From NCBI GenBank assembly GCA_902363675.1, contig CABJAV010000004.1:62001-126000 (forward strand): a DNA stretch of 64,000 bases. Reading direction: 5' to 3'. This DNA comes from Lachnospiraceae bacterium. GTDB taxonomy: Bacteria; Bacillota; Clostridia; Lachnospirales; Lachnospiraceae. Below the pieces are notes generated by a model. It worked only from the letters and a program-made list of their open reading frames with translations. It was not told where the DNA came from and did no database searches. Positions 35,127 through 42,996 of the stretch are shown piece after piece. A program made the position numbers and the translations under genes. Numbering within the stretch: position 1 is the first letter of the stretch; each line of letters starts with the position of its first letter.

Positions 35127-36584
35127 ATGTTATATATTGGAGTAGACCTTGGAACAAGTGCAGTCAAGCTTCTTCTTATGAATGAGCAGGGCGGCATTGA
35201 AAAAATTGTATCGAGAGAATATCCGTTGTCGTTTCCGCATTCCGGCTGGTCTGAGCAGAATCCGTATGACTGGTATGTGCAGACCGTCGACGGATTAAAA
35301 GAACTGTTATCGGAGTGTGACAAGAGTCAGGTAGACGGAATCAGCTTCGGCGGTCAGATGCATGGACTTGTAACTTTAGATGAGCAGGACGAGGTTGTCC
35401 GTCCCGCCATTCTTTGGAATGATGGTCGTACCACCGAAGAGACTGCTTACTTAAACAATGTGATCGGACGTGATAAGCTCACAGAGTATACAGCAAATAT
35501 TGCTTTCGCAGGCTTTACTGCACCAAAGATTCTCTGGATGCAGAAAAATGAGCCGGAACTTTGGGCAAAGGTCAAAAAGATCATGCTTCCGAAGGATTAC
35601 CTTGCATACCGTTTGTCCGGAACATTCTGCACGGATTATTCGGATGCGTCGGGAATGCTTCTTATGGATGTGAAGAATAAATGCTGGTCCAAAGAAATGA
35701 TGGAAATTTGCCATGTGTCGCGTGAACAGCTTCCGGATCTGTATGAGAGTTATGAGGTTGTCGGAACACTCAAAGAGGAGATTGCCGCAGAACTGGGGCT
35801 TTCATCGGAAGTCAAGATCATTGCGGGAGCCGGAGACAACGCGGCGGCAGCCGTCGGAACAGGAACGGTCGGTGCAAACCATTGCAATCTCTCGCTCGGA
35901 ACAAGCGGAACGCTTTTTGTTTCAAGTGACAAGTTTGGCGTGGATGAGCACAATGCACTTCACTCGTTTGCACATGCGGACGGTGGTTATCATCTGATGG
36001 GATGTATGCTTTCCGCAGCGTCCTGCAATAAGTGGTGGATGGATGAGATCTTAAAGACAAAAGATTATGCCGGAGAGCAGAAAGGAATTACAACACTCGG
36101 TGAAAATCAGGTGTTCTATCTGCCTTATTTAATGGGAGAGAGATCTCCGCATAACAATCCGGATGCCAGAGCAATGTTTGTCGGAATGTCGATGGACACA
36201 ACGCGAGAGGATATGACGCTTGCGGTCCTTGAAGGTGTGGCATTTGGTCTGCGTGATTCGCTTGAAGTTGCCAGATCACTTGGAATCAGAATCGATTCCT
36301 CCAGAATCTGTGGTGGCGGAGCCAAGAGTCCTCTCTGGAGACAGATTATCGCAGCAGTCATGAATGTGAAGCTTGAGATCATCGAGTCGGAGGAAGGCCC
36401 GGGATACGGAGCAGCGATTCTTGCAGCAGTAGGATGCGGCACGTTTGACAGTGTTGAGCATGCATGTGCAAAGCTTGTTAAGGTGATTGATACGGTAGAT
36501 CCTGATCCGGAACTGGTTCAAAAGTACGAAGAAAAATATCAGAAATTCAGACAGTTATATCCGATCATGAAAGACTGGTTTTGA
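35127..36584 (+). CDS. xylB: Xylulokinase (FGGY family)
   Basis: Phosphorylates D-xylulose to xylulose 5-phosphate. The 485-residue protein opens with the ATPase-fold phosphate loop IGVDLGTSAVKLLL. It carries the substrate motif GISFGGQMHGLV, typical of XylB, with WNDGRT following, then AGAGDNAAAAVGTG and the C-terminal GGGAKSPLWRQI adenosine-binding loop. It is coupled to the FucI-fold isomerase and ends with a strong terminator. Confidence 0.95.
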   Translation: MLYIGVDLGTSAVKLLLMNEQGGIEKIVSREYPLSFPHSGWSEQNPYDWYVQTVDGLKELLSECDKSQVDGISFGGQMHGLVTLDEQDEVVRPAILWNDGRTTEETAYLNNVIGRDKLTEYTANIAFAGFTAPKILWMQKNEPELWAKVKKIMLPKDYLAYRLSGTFCTDYSDASGMLLMDVKNKCWSKEMMEICHVSREQLPDLYESYEVVGTLKEEIAAELGLSSEVKIIAGAGDNAAAAVGTGTVGANHCNLSLGTSGTLFVSSDKFGVDEHNALHSFAHADGGYHLMGCMLSAASCNKWWMDEILKTKDYAGEQKGITTLGENQVFYLPYLMGERSPHNNPDARAMFVGMSMDTTREDMTLAVLEGVAFGLRDSLEVARSLGIRIDSSRICGGGAKSPLWRQIIAAVMNVKLEIIESEEGPGYGAAILAAVGCGTFDSVEHACAKLVKVIDTVDPDPELVQKYEEKYQKFRQLYPIMKDWF

Positions 36585-36631
36585 AATGCTTATCTGATGC
36601 ACAACAAAAATTAACTACATATTAGATCATA

Positions 36632-36692
36632 AAAATTCGCGCGCGGTGTTATTTTACCAATAAATGTAAAATTTCGCCGCGCGTGATTTTTT
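36632..36692 (+). terminator. Strong two-level terminator after xylB
   Basis: An outer stem of about 12 pairs (CGCGCGG with CCGCGCG, two wobble pairs) encloses an inner ATTTTAC/GTAAAAT stem. A TTTTTT run follows. It separates the isomerase operon from the xylanase gene. Confidence 0.88.
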
Positions 36693-36769
36693 CTATCGTT
36701 ACTTTATCATCATATCTTCCGTTTTGAACATCTACCTGATCACGGCAAACCCGAATTGTTTTACTGCAA

Positions 36770-36819
36770 TTTGTCGGCTATTATTCTATAGTTTTTCCCT
36801 GTTTTTGTCGGCTTTGATT
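36770..36819 (+). promoter_or_regulatory. Operator-like repeats in the xylanase upstream region
   Basis: TTTGTCGGCT occurs twice (36770-36779 and 36804-36813, 34 bases apart). Between them lie CTATAGTTT (36786-36794) and CCCTGTTTTTG (36797-36807). A possible -35 TTGATT (36814-36819) directly abuts the second copy; the -10 is poor. The same words recur upstream of the binding-protein operon at 52.0 kb. Confidence 0.55.
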
Positions 36820-36867
36820 TTGCTACCATTAAGATACACGAAAATCTATTTAAGGAGGAAAATAGGA

Positions 36868-39800
36868 GTGGGAAAAATGTGGAAAATGGGGGCGTGTATT
36901 GCACTATCCGCGGCAATGACGCTTACGAGTGTAGGCAGTATGCTGCCGTCGGATTGGGGTATTGAGACGGTATATGCGGATGAGACACAGACAACAATCA
37001 AGACGTTCACCGCGGACCAGCTAGAAGTAAGTTGGGGAAATGCAAAGTACAAACGTGAGAATGGACAATGGAAGCTTACCTTTGCAAATCAATATGATCA
37101 GGTAAAATGGAAAGTGCCGGAGACGATTGCACTTTCAGATGTGAAGTCCGTTACATTTCATGTTGCAGATCAAATAGGATCCGTTACTTTAAAAGTGTAT
37201 AATGGTGGAGATGATGCAGAAGGTGCTAATACGCAGTATGGTTTGACAGGGAACAAAGAATATACGATTGAACCATCTGGAGAAGGTATTGTTGATGCAG
37301 TTGGACTTATGACAACTGACGATACTGGATCAGGTTCGAAAGTTAGTCTGATCAGTGTAACATTTGAATTAAAAGAAGGAAGCGGAAGCCAGAATACTTA
37401 TGGCGATAACATCATCAAAGACGGCGATTTCAAAAGCGACAATGCAGCGGATTCATGGAATGCGTCGGCTGGAAAGTCAACCATCACGGTTGGAACTGAG
37501 AAAAACGAAATCGGTGACAGCGGCTTGAAAACTTATGGTGTGATCAATCGTGATCCTGCTACCGCTTCATCGGGAGACTGTTTCTCACAGGATATTACAA
37601 ACGCTGTGGAACGCGGTGAAGAGTATCAGTATTCGTTCTGGGCAAAACTTTCGGATGATTACAAAGACGCACCAGAAGAACAGCGAAATGTTGATTTTGC
37701 GCCGTTTTATGTAGCCGGTGGAGAAGCAACTTATCTTGGAAGTTATTCGACAGGCGTTCTTTCCGGAGAAGTTACGAAAACACTTACCGCAGGAGAGTGG
37801 ACGAAGTTTTCCGGTACATTCAATGTTCCGAAGACCGCGGATCAGATTGTGATCCGTATTATTGAACAGGGTACAGACTACGGACAGGGTAAATGTGTCA
37901 AGGGCGCGTACTGCGTGACCGGTGTGTCGATGAAAAAGATCACAAAACCAAAACCGGAGATTGAAAAGGACATTCCAGATTGGAAAACATCCGTTACAGA
38001 AAGTCTTGGAAATGATTCAATCGCAGGTACTGCCATCATGTCAAGTGAGATTTCAGATGATACACTGATGGAACTTGTCGAGAAACATTTCAATGCGGTG
38101 ACACTTGGCAATGAATTAAAGCCGGATGCACTGTTTAATTATCAGATCGGACAGTCTGTTGATTGTAAAACAATTACGTTCAAAGGGACGGAACTGAAGG
38201 TGCCGGTTGTTAATGATAAGAACGAGAATTTAGATTTCTCACGCGCAGATGCAATGCTGGAAAAAATTCTTGAGTGGAATAATGCTAATCCGAAGAATAA
38301 GATTCGCGTTCGCGGTCATGTGCTGGTATGGCATTCACAGACTCCGGAATGGTTCTTCCACGAGGACTATGATGTTGCAAAGCCATACGTAGATAAGGAA
38401 ACTATGAACCGCAGACTGGAGTGGTTTATTTCCAGTGTGTTTGATCATTATTTTGGAAAGGCTGCAAACGGAAAGTATGACGGACTCTTTTATGGCTGGG
38501 ATGTTGTAAATGAGGCGGTCAATGGCAATACATACCGTGATGATAAGGTTATTCCTGATGAAAGTGATACAAGTACATCGGATACCCGTCATGGAAGCAA
38601 TTCCATGTGGTGGAGAGTATACCAGAGCAACGAATTCATCATCAATGCTTTCAAGTATGCAAACCACTATGCACCAGAGGATGTAGAACTTTACTACAAT
38701 GACTACGGAGAGACAGACAACACCAAGTGTGAGGGTATCGTAAAACTGATCAACGACGTGAAGCATGCAGCCGGAACCAGATTGGATGCTTTTGGTATGC
38801 AGGCACATTACAATGTGGACGGTTTCTCGGCTGCACAGTTTAAGAGTGTAGCAAAGAAGTATGCACAGGCAGCCGGCAAAGTGCAGCTGACTGAGCTGGA
38901 CTTTAAGGCAAGCAGTACCTACGACGGTACAGCGGCTACAAAGGAAAGCGAATACACCAAGATGGCATACTGCCATAAGAATCTGTATGAGGCGATCAAG
39001 GCGTTAAAGAATGAAGGAACAAACGTATCCGGCCTTACCGTCTGGGGTGTCATTGAGCCGAATTCATGGCTGCATTCCCAGTCGAATGTCGGTGGCGGAG
39101 CAAACGGCTCTGCACAGTGCCCGCTGCTTTTTGACGGAAACTATAAAGCAAAGCCTGCTTATTGGGCTTATGTGGATGCATCGCAACTTAAGCCGGCGAT
39201 TCAGAAGGTTACTATTACAGAGGCGAAGGATGGCAATATTGCGGGAGAAACCTATACGATTGATCAGGGTGAGGTACAGGCAGAATTTATCCCGGTATGG
39301 GATGCAGCCGGTCTTACCGTACAGGTAAAAGTAAAAGACACAACCGCAAATGATGCAGACGCCGTTACAGTATATGTAGATCCAAAAAATTCGGCATCGG
39401 ATATCACACCGGATAAGGCAACGGTCGCAAGAACAGCTGCTGCTGAGATCGCAGGCGGATATCAGGCAACCGTCAAGGTTCCGATGGAGAATTTGAAAGT
39501 TGCACAGCAGATCGGTCTCGATGTTGTTGTAAACAATGACGGGAAGACAGAAAGCTTTAATGATCTGACCGGAAATCAGGAGTCAAGCAGCAAGTATTAT
39601 GCAGTGGCAACCATGAAGCCGGGCATCGAGAAGATCCCGTACGGAACAATTTCGGTTGACGGAGAGGAAGATGCCGCATGGAACAATGCGGTAAACATCC
39701 CGCTTACAATCAACAAAGGCTCCGAGGCTTCTGCCAATGCAAAGGTTCTCTGGGATGATGACAATCTCTATGTATATGCAACCATAAAAGACGCGGTATT

Positions 39801-40953
39801 GGATAAAACAGGCGCTCAGACGCATGAGCAGGATTCTCTTGAAGTGTTCATCGACGAGGACAACGGCAAGACCGCTTCCTATGGAGAGGACGATAAGCAG
39901 TATCGTATCAATTATGATAATGAGCAGTCCTTCAATGGTAAAAAATGTCTGGCAGAGAATGTCAAGTCTGCAACAAAAACAATCGTAGGCGGATACGTGG
40001 TTGAGGCTGCTTTCAAGTGGACGGATATCAGGCCGGCAAACGGAACCAAGATTGGTCTGGATCTCCAGATCAACGATGCAAAAGGCGGCAAGCGTACCGG
40101 TACGTTAAGCTGGTATGATGAGACCGGAATGGGCTGGTCAGGCTCAAACGTATATGGTACGGTCGAATTAACCGGAAAGACCGGCAGCAATGGCGGCGGC
40201 TCGTCTGTAAATCCGGGAACTTCGGATACGAAGCCGGATGTGAAACCGGACGGAAAACAGGATACGACCGTTGAGACATCCAAAGTGGAAATTACAGTTT
40301 CCGGCGATAAGAATGCTGAGGCATCGGTAACCATAACAAAGGATGCGCAGGGAAATGTGACCGGCGCAAATGCAACGGTATCGGGATCCAAGGGAACACT
40401 TACCACAGATGTGGTAAAGCAGCTTACTGAGGCGGCAGGAACCGAAGATCTTACGATCATCATGCAGGTTAAGAATGCGAATGGTGATGTGAAATACACG
40501 GTTTCCGTTTCCGCAGAGAATGTGAAAAATAATAAATCACTGAAGGCATTTGTTGTCAACCGTAAGACGGGTGAATATGAACTGATCAACAGCAAGACCT
40601 ATAAGGCTAAGGACGGAAAACTGAATGCAAGTTTTGGAAAGAAGGGCGATTATGTACTTCTGACAACAAAGGAAGCAGCCAGAATTGAAAAAGAAATCCT
40701 TAAGACCATCGCTCCGAAGAAAACAAAGGCAACGGTTAAAAAAGGAAAAACAACGGAGTTTAAGCTTGACAGCAAGCTGAATCAGAACAATGTAAAGAAG
40801 GTAACTTACAAAACTTCCAAGAAGTCGATTGCTACCGTAAACAAGAACGGTAAGATCAAAACAAACAGAAAAGGAACGGTAACGATCAAGGCAATCGTGA
40901 CTTTAAAGAATGGAAAAACAAAAACAGTATCCATGAAGATAGCTGTTCGATAG
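36868..40953 (+). CDS. Secreted multidomain GH10 endo-beta-1,4-xylanase
   Basis: The extracellular enzyme that opens the xylan polymer, 1361 residues. In order: a signal peptide (cleavage likely after VYA, about residue 34); a CBM86-like domain (about 38-170); CBM22 (about 175-365); GH10 (about 369-770) with acid/base Glu549 in WDVVNEAVNG and nucleophile Glu676 in LTELDFKAS; two CBM9-type domains (about 777-910 and 918-1100); a Gly/Ser/Pro/Asp linker; a beta-rich module; and a Lys-rich C-terminal Ig-like (Big2) domain. I recall this layout from Roseburia intestinalis Xyn10A. There is no LPXTG or S-layer motif, so cell attachment must rest on the basic C-terminus. GTG 36868 (9 bases after GGAGG) and ATG 36877 are the candidate starts. 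Confidence 0.95.
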   Translation: MGKMWKMGACIALSAAMTLTSVGSMLPSDWGIETVYADETQTTIKTFTADQLEVSWGNAKYKRENGQWKLTFANQYDQVKWKVPETIALSDVKSVTFHVADQIGSVTLKVYNGGDDAEGANTQYGLTGNKEYTIEPSGEGIVDAVGLMTTDDTGSGSKVSLISVTFELKEGSGSQNTYGDNIIKDGDFKSDNAADSWNASAGKSTITVGTEKNEIGDSGLKTYGVINRDPATASSGDCFSQDITNAVERGEEYQYSFWAKLSDDYKDAPEEQRNVDFAPFYVAGGEATYLGSYSTGVLSGEVTKTLTAGEWTKFSGTFNVPKTADQIVIRIIEQGTDYGQGKCVKGAYCVTGVSMKKITKPKPEIEKDIPDWKTSVTESLGNDSIAGTAIMSSEISDDTLMELVEKHFNAVTLGNELKPDALFNYQIGQSVDCKTITFKGTELKVPVVNDKNENLDFSRADAMLEKILEWNNANPKNKIRVRGHVLVWHSQTPEWFFHEDYDVAKPYVDKETMNRRLEWFISSVFDHYFGKAANGKYDGLFYGWDVVNEAVNGNTYRDDKVIPDESDTSTSDTRHGSNSMWWRVYQSNEFIINAFKYANHYAPEDVELYYNDYGETDNTKCEGIVKLINDVKHAAGTRLDAFGMQAHYNVDGFSAAQFKSVAKKYAQAAGKVQLTELDFKASSTYDGTAATKESEYTKMAYCHKNLYEAIKALKNEGTNVSGLTVWGVIEPNSWLHSQSNVGGGANGSAQCPLLFDGNYKAKPAYWAYVDASQLKPAIQKVTITEAKDGNIAGETYTIDQGEVQAEFIPVWDAAGLTVQVKVKDTTANDADAVTVYVDPKNSASDITPDKATVARTAAAEIAGGYQATVKVPMENLKVAQQIGLDVVVNNDGKTESFNDLTGNQESSSKYYAVATMKPGIEKIPYGTISVDGEEDAAWNNAVNIPLTINKGSEASANAKVLWDDDNLYVYATIKDAVLDKTGAQTHEQDSLEVFIDEDNGKTASYGEDDKQYRINYDNEQSFNGKKCLAENVKSATKTIVGGYVVEAAFKWTDIRPANGTKIGLDLQINDAKGGKRTGTLSWYDETGMGWSGSNVYGTVELTGKTGSNGGGSSVNPGTSDTKPDVKPDGKQDTTVETSKVEITVSGDKNAEASVTITKDAQGNVTGANATVSGSKGTLTTDVVKQLTEAAGTEDLTIIMQVKNANGDVKYTVSVSAENVKNNKSLKAFVVNRKTGEYELINSKTYKAKDGKLNASFGKKGDYVLLTTKEAARIEKEILKTIAPKKTKATVKKGKTTEFKLDSKLNQNNVKKVTYKTSKKSIATVNKNGKIKTNRKGTVTIKAIVTLKNGKTKTVSMKIAVR

Positions 40954-40976
40954 AAAATATTGACAGGAATACAATT

Positions 40977-40991
40977 ACTATAGTTTGTCAG
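40977..40991 (+). promoter_or_regulatory. ACTATAG/GTCAG motif upstream of the LacI-GGDEF gene
   Basis: ACTATAGTTTGTCAG lies between the xylanase stop and its terminator, about 24 bases ahead of the -35 box of the next gene. It matches ACTATAGTTCGTCRG found twice at 52.0 kb. Confidence 0.5.
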
Positions 40992-41003
40992 TAATTATTC
41001 CAT

Positions 41004-41038
41004 AAAAAGCCCTCGTGACGCAAGCGGGGGCTTTTTTT
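41004..41038 (+). terminator. Terminator after the xylanase gene
   Basis: AAAAGCCC-T-CG pairs with the GGGGGCTTTT arm around a short loop, and a run of seven T follows. The apparent promoter of the next gene begins inside this hairpin. Confidence 0.85.
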
Positions 41039-41043
41039 ATAAT
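41015..41043 (+). promoter_or_regulatory. Promoter for the LacI-GGDEF gene, overlapping the terminator
   Basis: The -10 box TATAAT (41038-41043) follows the T-run of the terminator; GTGACG (41015-41020, 4 of 6 matches to TTGACA) lies 17 bases upstream, in the terminator hairpin. Confidence 0.45.
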
Positions 41044-41104
41044 CAAATCACAAGAAAAGCATAATCCCAAAAGAAATAAAACAGTAATAAAAGGGGGCAT
41101 CCGG

Positions 41105-42991
41105 ATGTTCTATAATAAAAGAAAAACTATCGGGGTCTTTTTGAACCGTGCAGAACTGGAATTCCAGCAGGTGCTCAGCAGATCGCTGACCGAGACGGCA
41201 AAACAATGCGATTATAATATTGTTTACCTGACTTCATTTGGAATCCGGGAAACCGAGACAATGTATGATCTGTATGAGAAGAACGTTGTTGATTTTGCAC
41301 CGATTGAAGAATTTGATGCAATTATTGTTGCGCTGGATACATACGATACACCCAGCTTTCGAATGAAACTGATCGAAGGTCTGAAAGACAGAGCGCATGG
41401 TCCGGTCATCAGTTTTCGTGAGGAGTCGGAGGGATTCTACGGGATACTCTCGGATGCCAATTCGATGGTGGAGGAGCTGGTAAAGCATATTGCAAATACG
41501 CATTCTGTGAGAAATATCTGTTTTATGGCAGGATACAAGGGGCATTATGACAGCCAGATCCGAGAACAGCATTACCGGTTGGCGATGGAGGAACTCGGAC
41601 TTCCGATCTATGAAAATTCAATTTTTTACGGAGATATGTGGAAAGGAAAAGGCGAGCAGGCATACGAATTTTTCTTTTCCGATGAAACGCATCGTCCGGA
41701 GGCGATCGTCTGTGCGAATGACTTTATGGCGAGAGCACTCACAATCGCGCTTGAAAAACACGGAATTTTGGTACCGCAGGATGTTATGGTCAGTGGCGTG
41801 GATAATTCACCGGAATCATGCGATGTACTTCCGCAGTTGACATCGATCGCCGTGGATTATGAAGCGATGGCAAAAGAGGCGGTCTATCTTGTGAGGGATC
41901 TTCTTGAAGGTGTGCCGAGGGAACATAATATCTATGTTCCGGCTAAAATTCTGTTTCGGGAGAGTACGAAGGATTGTACCGACCGGGAGGATAAGAGAAG
42001 TGATGAAATCTACCAGAAACTGATTGAGATCCGGGAGAAACACAACCGGCAATCCTATTTTTCGACGGACATGGACGGATGCACCGATTATGCGGAGATG
42101 AAACAGATCGTAGCCAAGAATCTGCATCTTCTCGGAATGTGCAAAGAATTTTATCTCGCGCTGCTCGGTGAAGAAAAGGAGCATATCCGGTATTTTAAGC
42201 AGGATATTACTTCGTATGCAAAACTCGGAATGGAAATCAGGGACGGTCAGATATTGCATGTATCCGGGGAGTGCTTCCGGCAGAAAGATCTGCTTCCGGA
42301 GAAAGTGTGTGATGATAGCTGGAAAGTATATTATATCCGGGTATTGCATAATCGGGAAAAAAATTTCGGCTATACCGTTGTACAGTTTGAAAATCCGTTG
42401 GATGGACCGGACGAATTTTATCATGACTGGAATTTGACCTTAAGCCAGACGATCAATAATTTTTATACGACAAAATACCTGATCCGGCTGAATCACGAAA
42501 ATCAGGAAAAAAGTGTGACGGATTATCTGACCGGATTAAATAACCGCCGCGGCATGGAAGATTACATCAATAAGAAGTGGCCGGAGTGGATCCTTGGAAA
42601 CCGGTATCTGATCTGCGCAAGCGTGGATGTGGACGGATTGAAAGTGATCAATGATTCTTATGGACATAAGGAAGGCGATTGGGCAATCTGTGCCGTTGCG
42701 GAAGCAATACGCAAGGCAATTGGCAAATACGGCATTGCAGCCCGAACCGGAGGGGATGAGTTCGTGTTTGTTCTGACCGGAGCGAATGCCGGATTTGTCA
42801 GGGATGTGGAGAATCAGATCCGCCATTATCTGGATGAGGTAAACGCGCAAAGTGGTAAACCTTACCGGGCGGACTGCTCGATCGGACATTATATGACACA
42901 GATTACGGCGCGTGAATCGTTTGAAGAATGCATGCGCATGAGTGATATAGAAATGTATAAAGAAAAGAATGCAAAGAAAGTAGGGAGGTAA
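41105..42991 (+). CDS. LacI-type sugar-sensor domain fused to a GGDEF diguanylate cyclase
   Basis: A 628-residue cytoplasmic protein. The first 300 or so residues form a periplasmic-binding-protein fold as in LacI/GalR repressors (KTIGVFLNRAELEFQQ, AIVCANDFMARALTIALEKHG, SGVDNSPES), but the helix-turn-helix that normally precedes it is absent. A middle domain of about 150 residues follows. The C-terminal cyclase domain has NDSYGHKEGD and ARTGGDEF (about 549-553), so it should make c-di-GMP. The RxxD inhibitory site expected just upstream is missing (GKYG). ATG 41105 with AAAGGGGGC is the start; the longer frame begins inside a terminator. It heads the operon with the acetylesterase, GH43 and GH3 genes. 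Confidence 0.88.
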   Translation: MFYNKRKTIGVFLNRAELEFQQVLSRSLTETAKQCDYNIVYLTSFGIRETETMYDLYEKNVVDFAPIEEFDAIIVALDTYDTPSFRMKLIEGLKDRAHGPVISFREESEGFYGILSDANSMVEELVKHIANTHSVRNICFMAGYKGHYDSQIREQHYRLAMEELGLPIYENSIFYGDMWKGKGEQAYEFFFSDETHRPEAIVCANDFMARALTIALEKHGILVPQDVMVSGVDNSPESCDVLPQLTSIAVDYEAMAKEAVYLVRDLLEGVPREHNIYVPAKILFRESTKDCTDREDKRSDEIYQKLIEIREKHNRQSYFSTDMDGCTDYAEMKQIVAKNLHLLGMCKEFYLALLGEEKEHIRYFKQDITSYAKLGMEIRDGQILHVSGECFRQKDLLPEKVCDDSWKVYYIRVLHNREKNFGYTVVQFENPLDGPDEFYHDWNLTLSQTINNFYTTKYLIRLNHENQEKSVTDYLTGLNNRRGMEDYINKKWPEWILGNRYLICASVDVDGLKVINDSYGHKEGDWAICAVAEAIRKAIGKYGIAARTGGDEFVFVLTGANAGFVRDVENQIRHYLDEVNAQSGKPYRADCSIGHYMTQITARESFEECMRMSDIEMYKEKNAKKVGR

Positions 42992-42996
42992 TGATT

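Noticed and set aside
41015..41104. Longer start for the LacI-GGDEF protein
   Set aside because: The frame begins in the xylanase terminator and the extra residues look like translated leader; ATG 41105 has a clear ribosome site.
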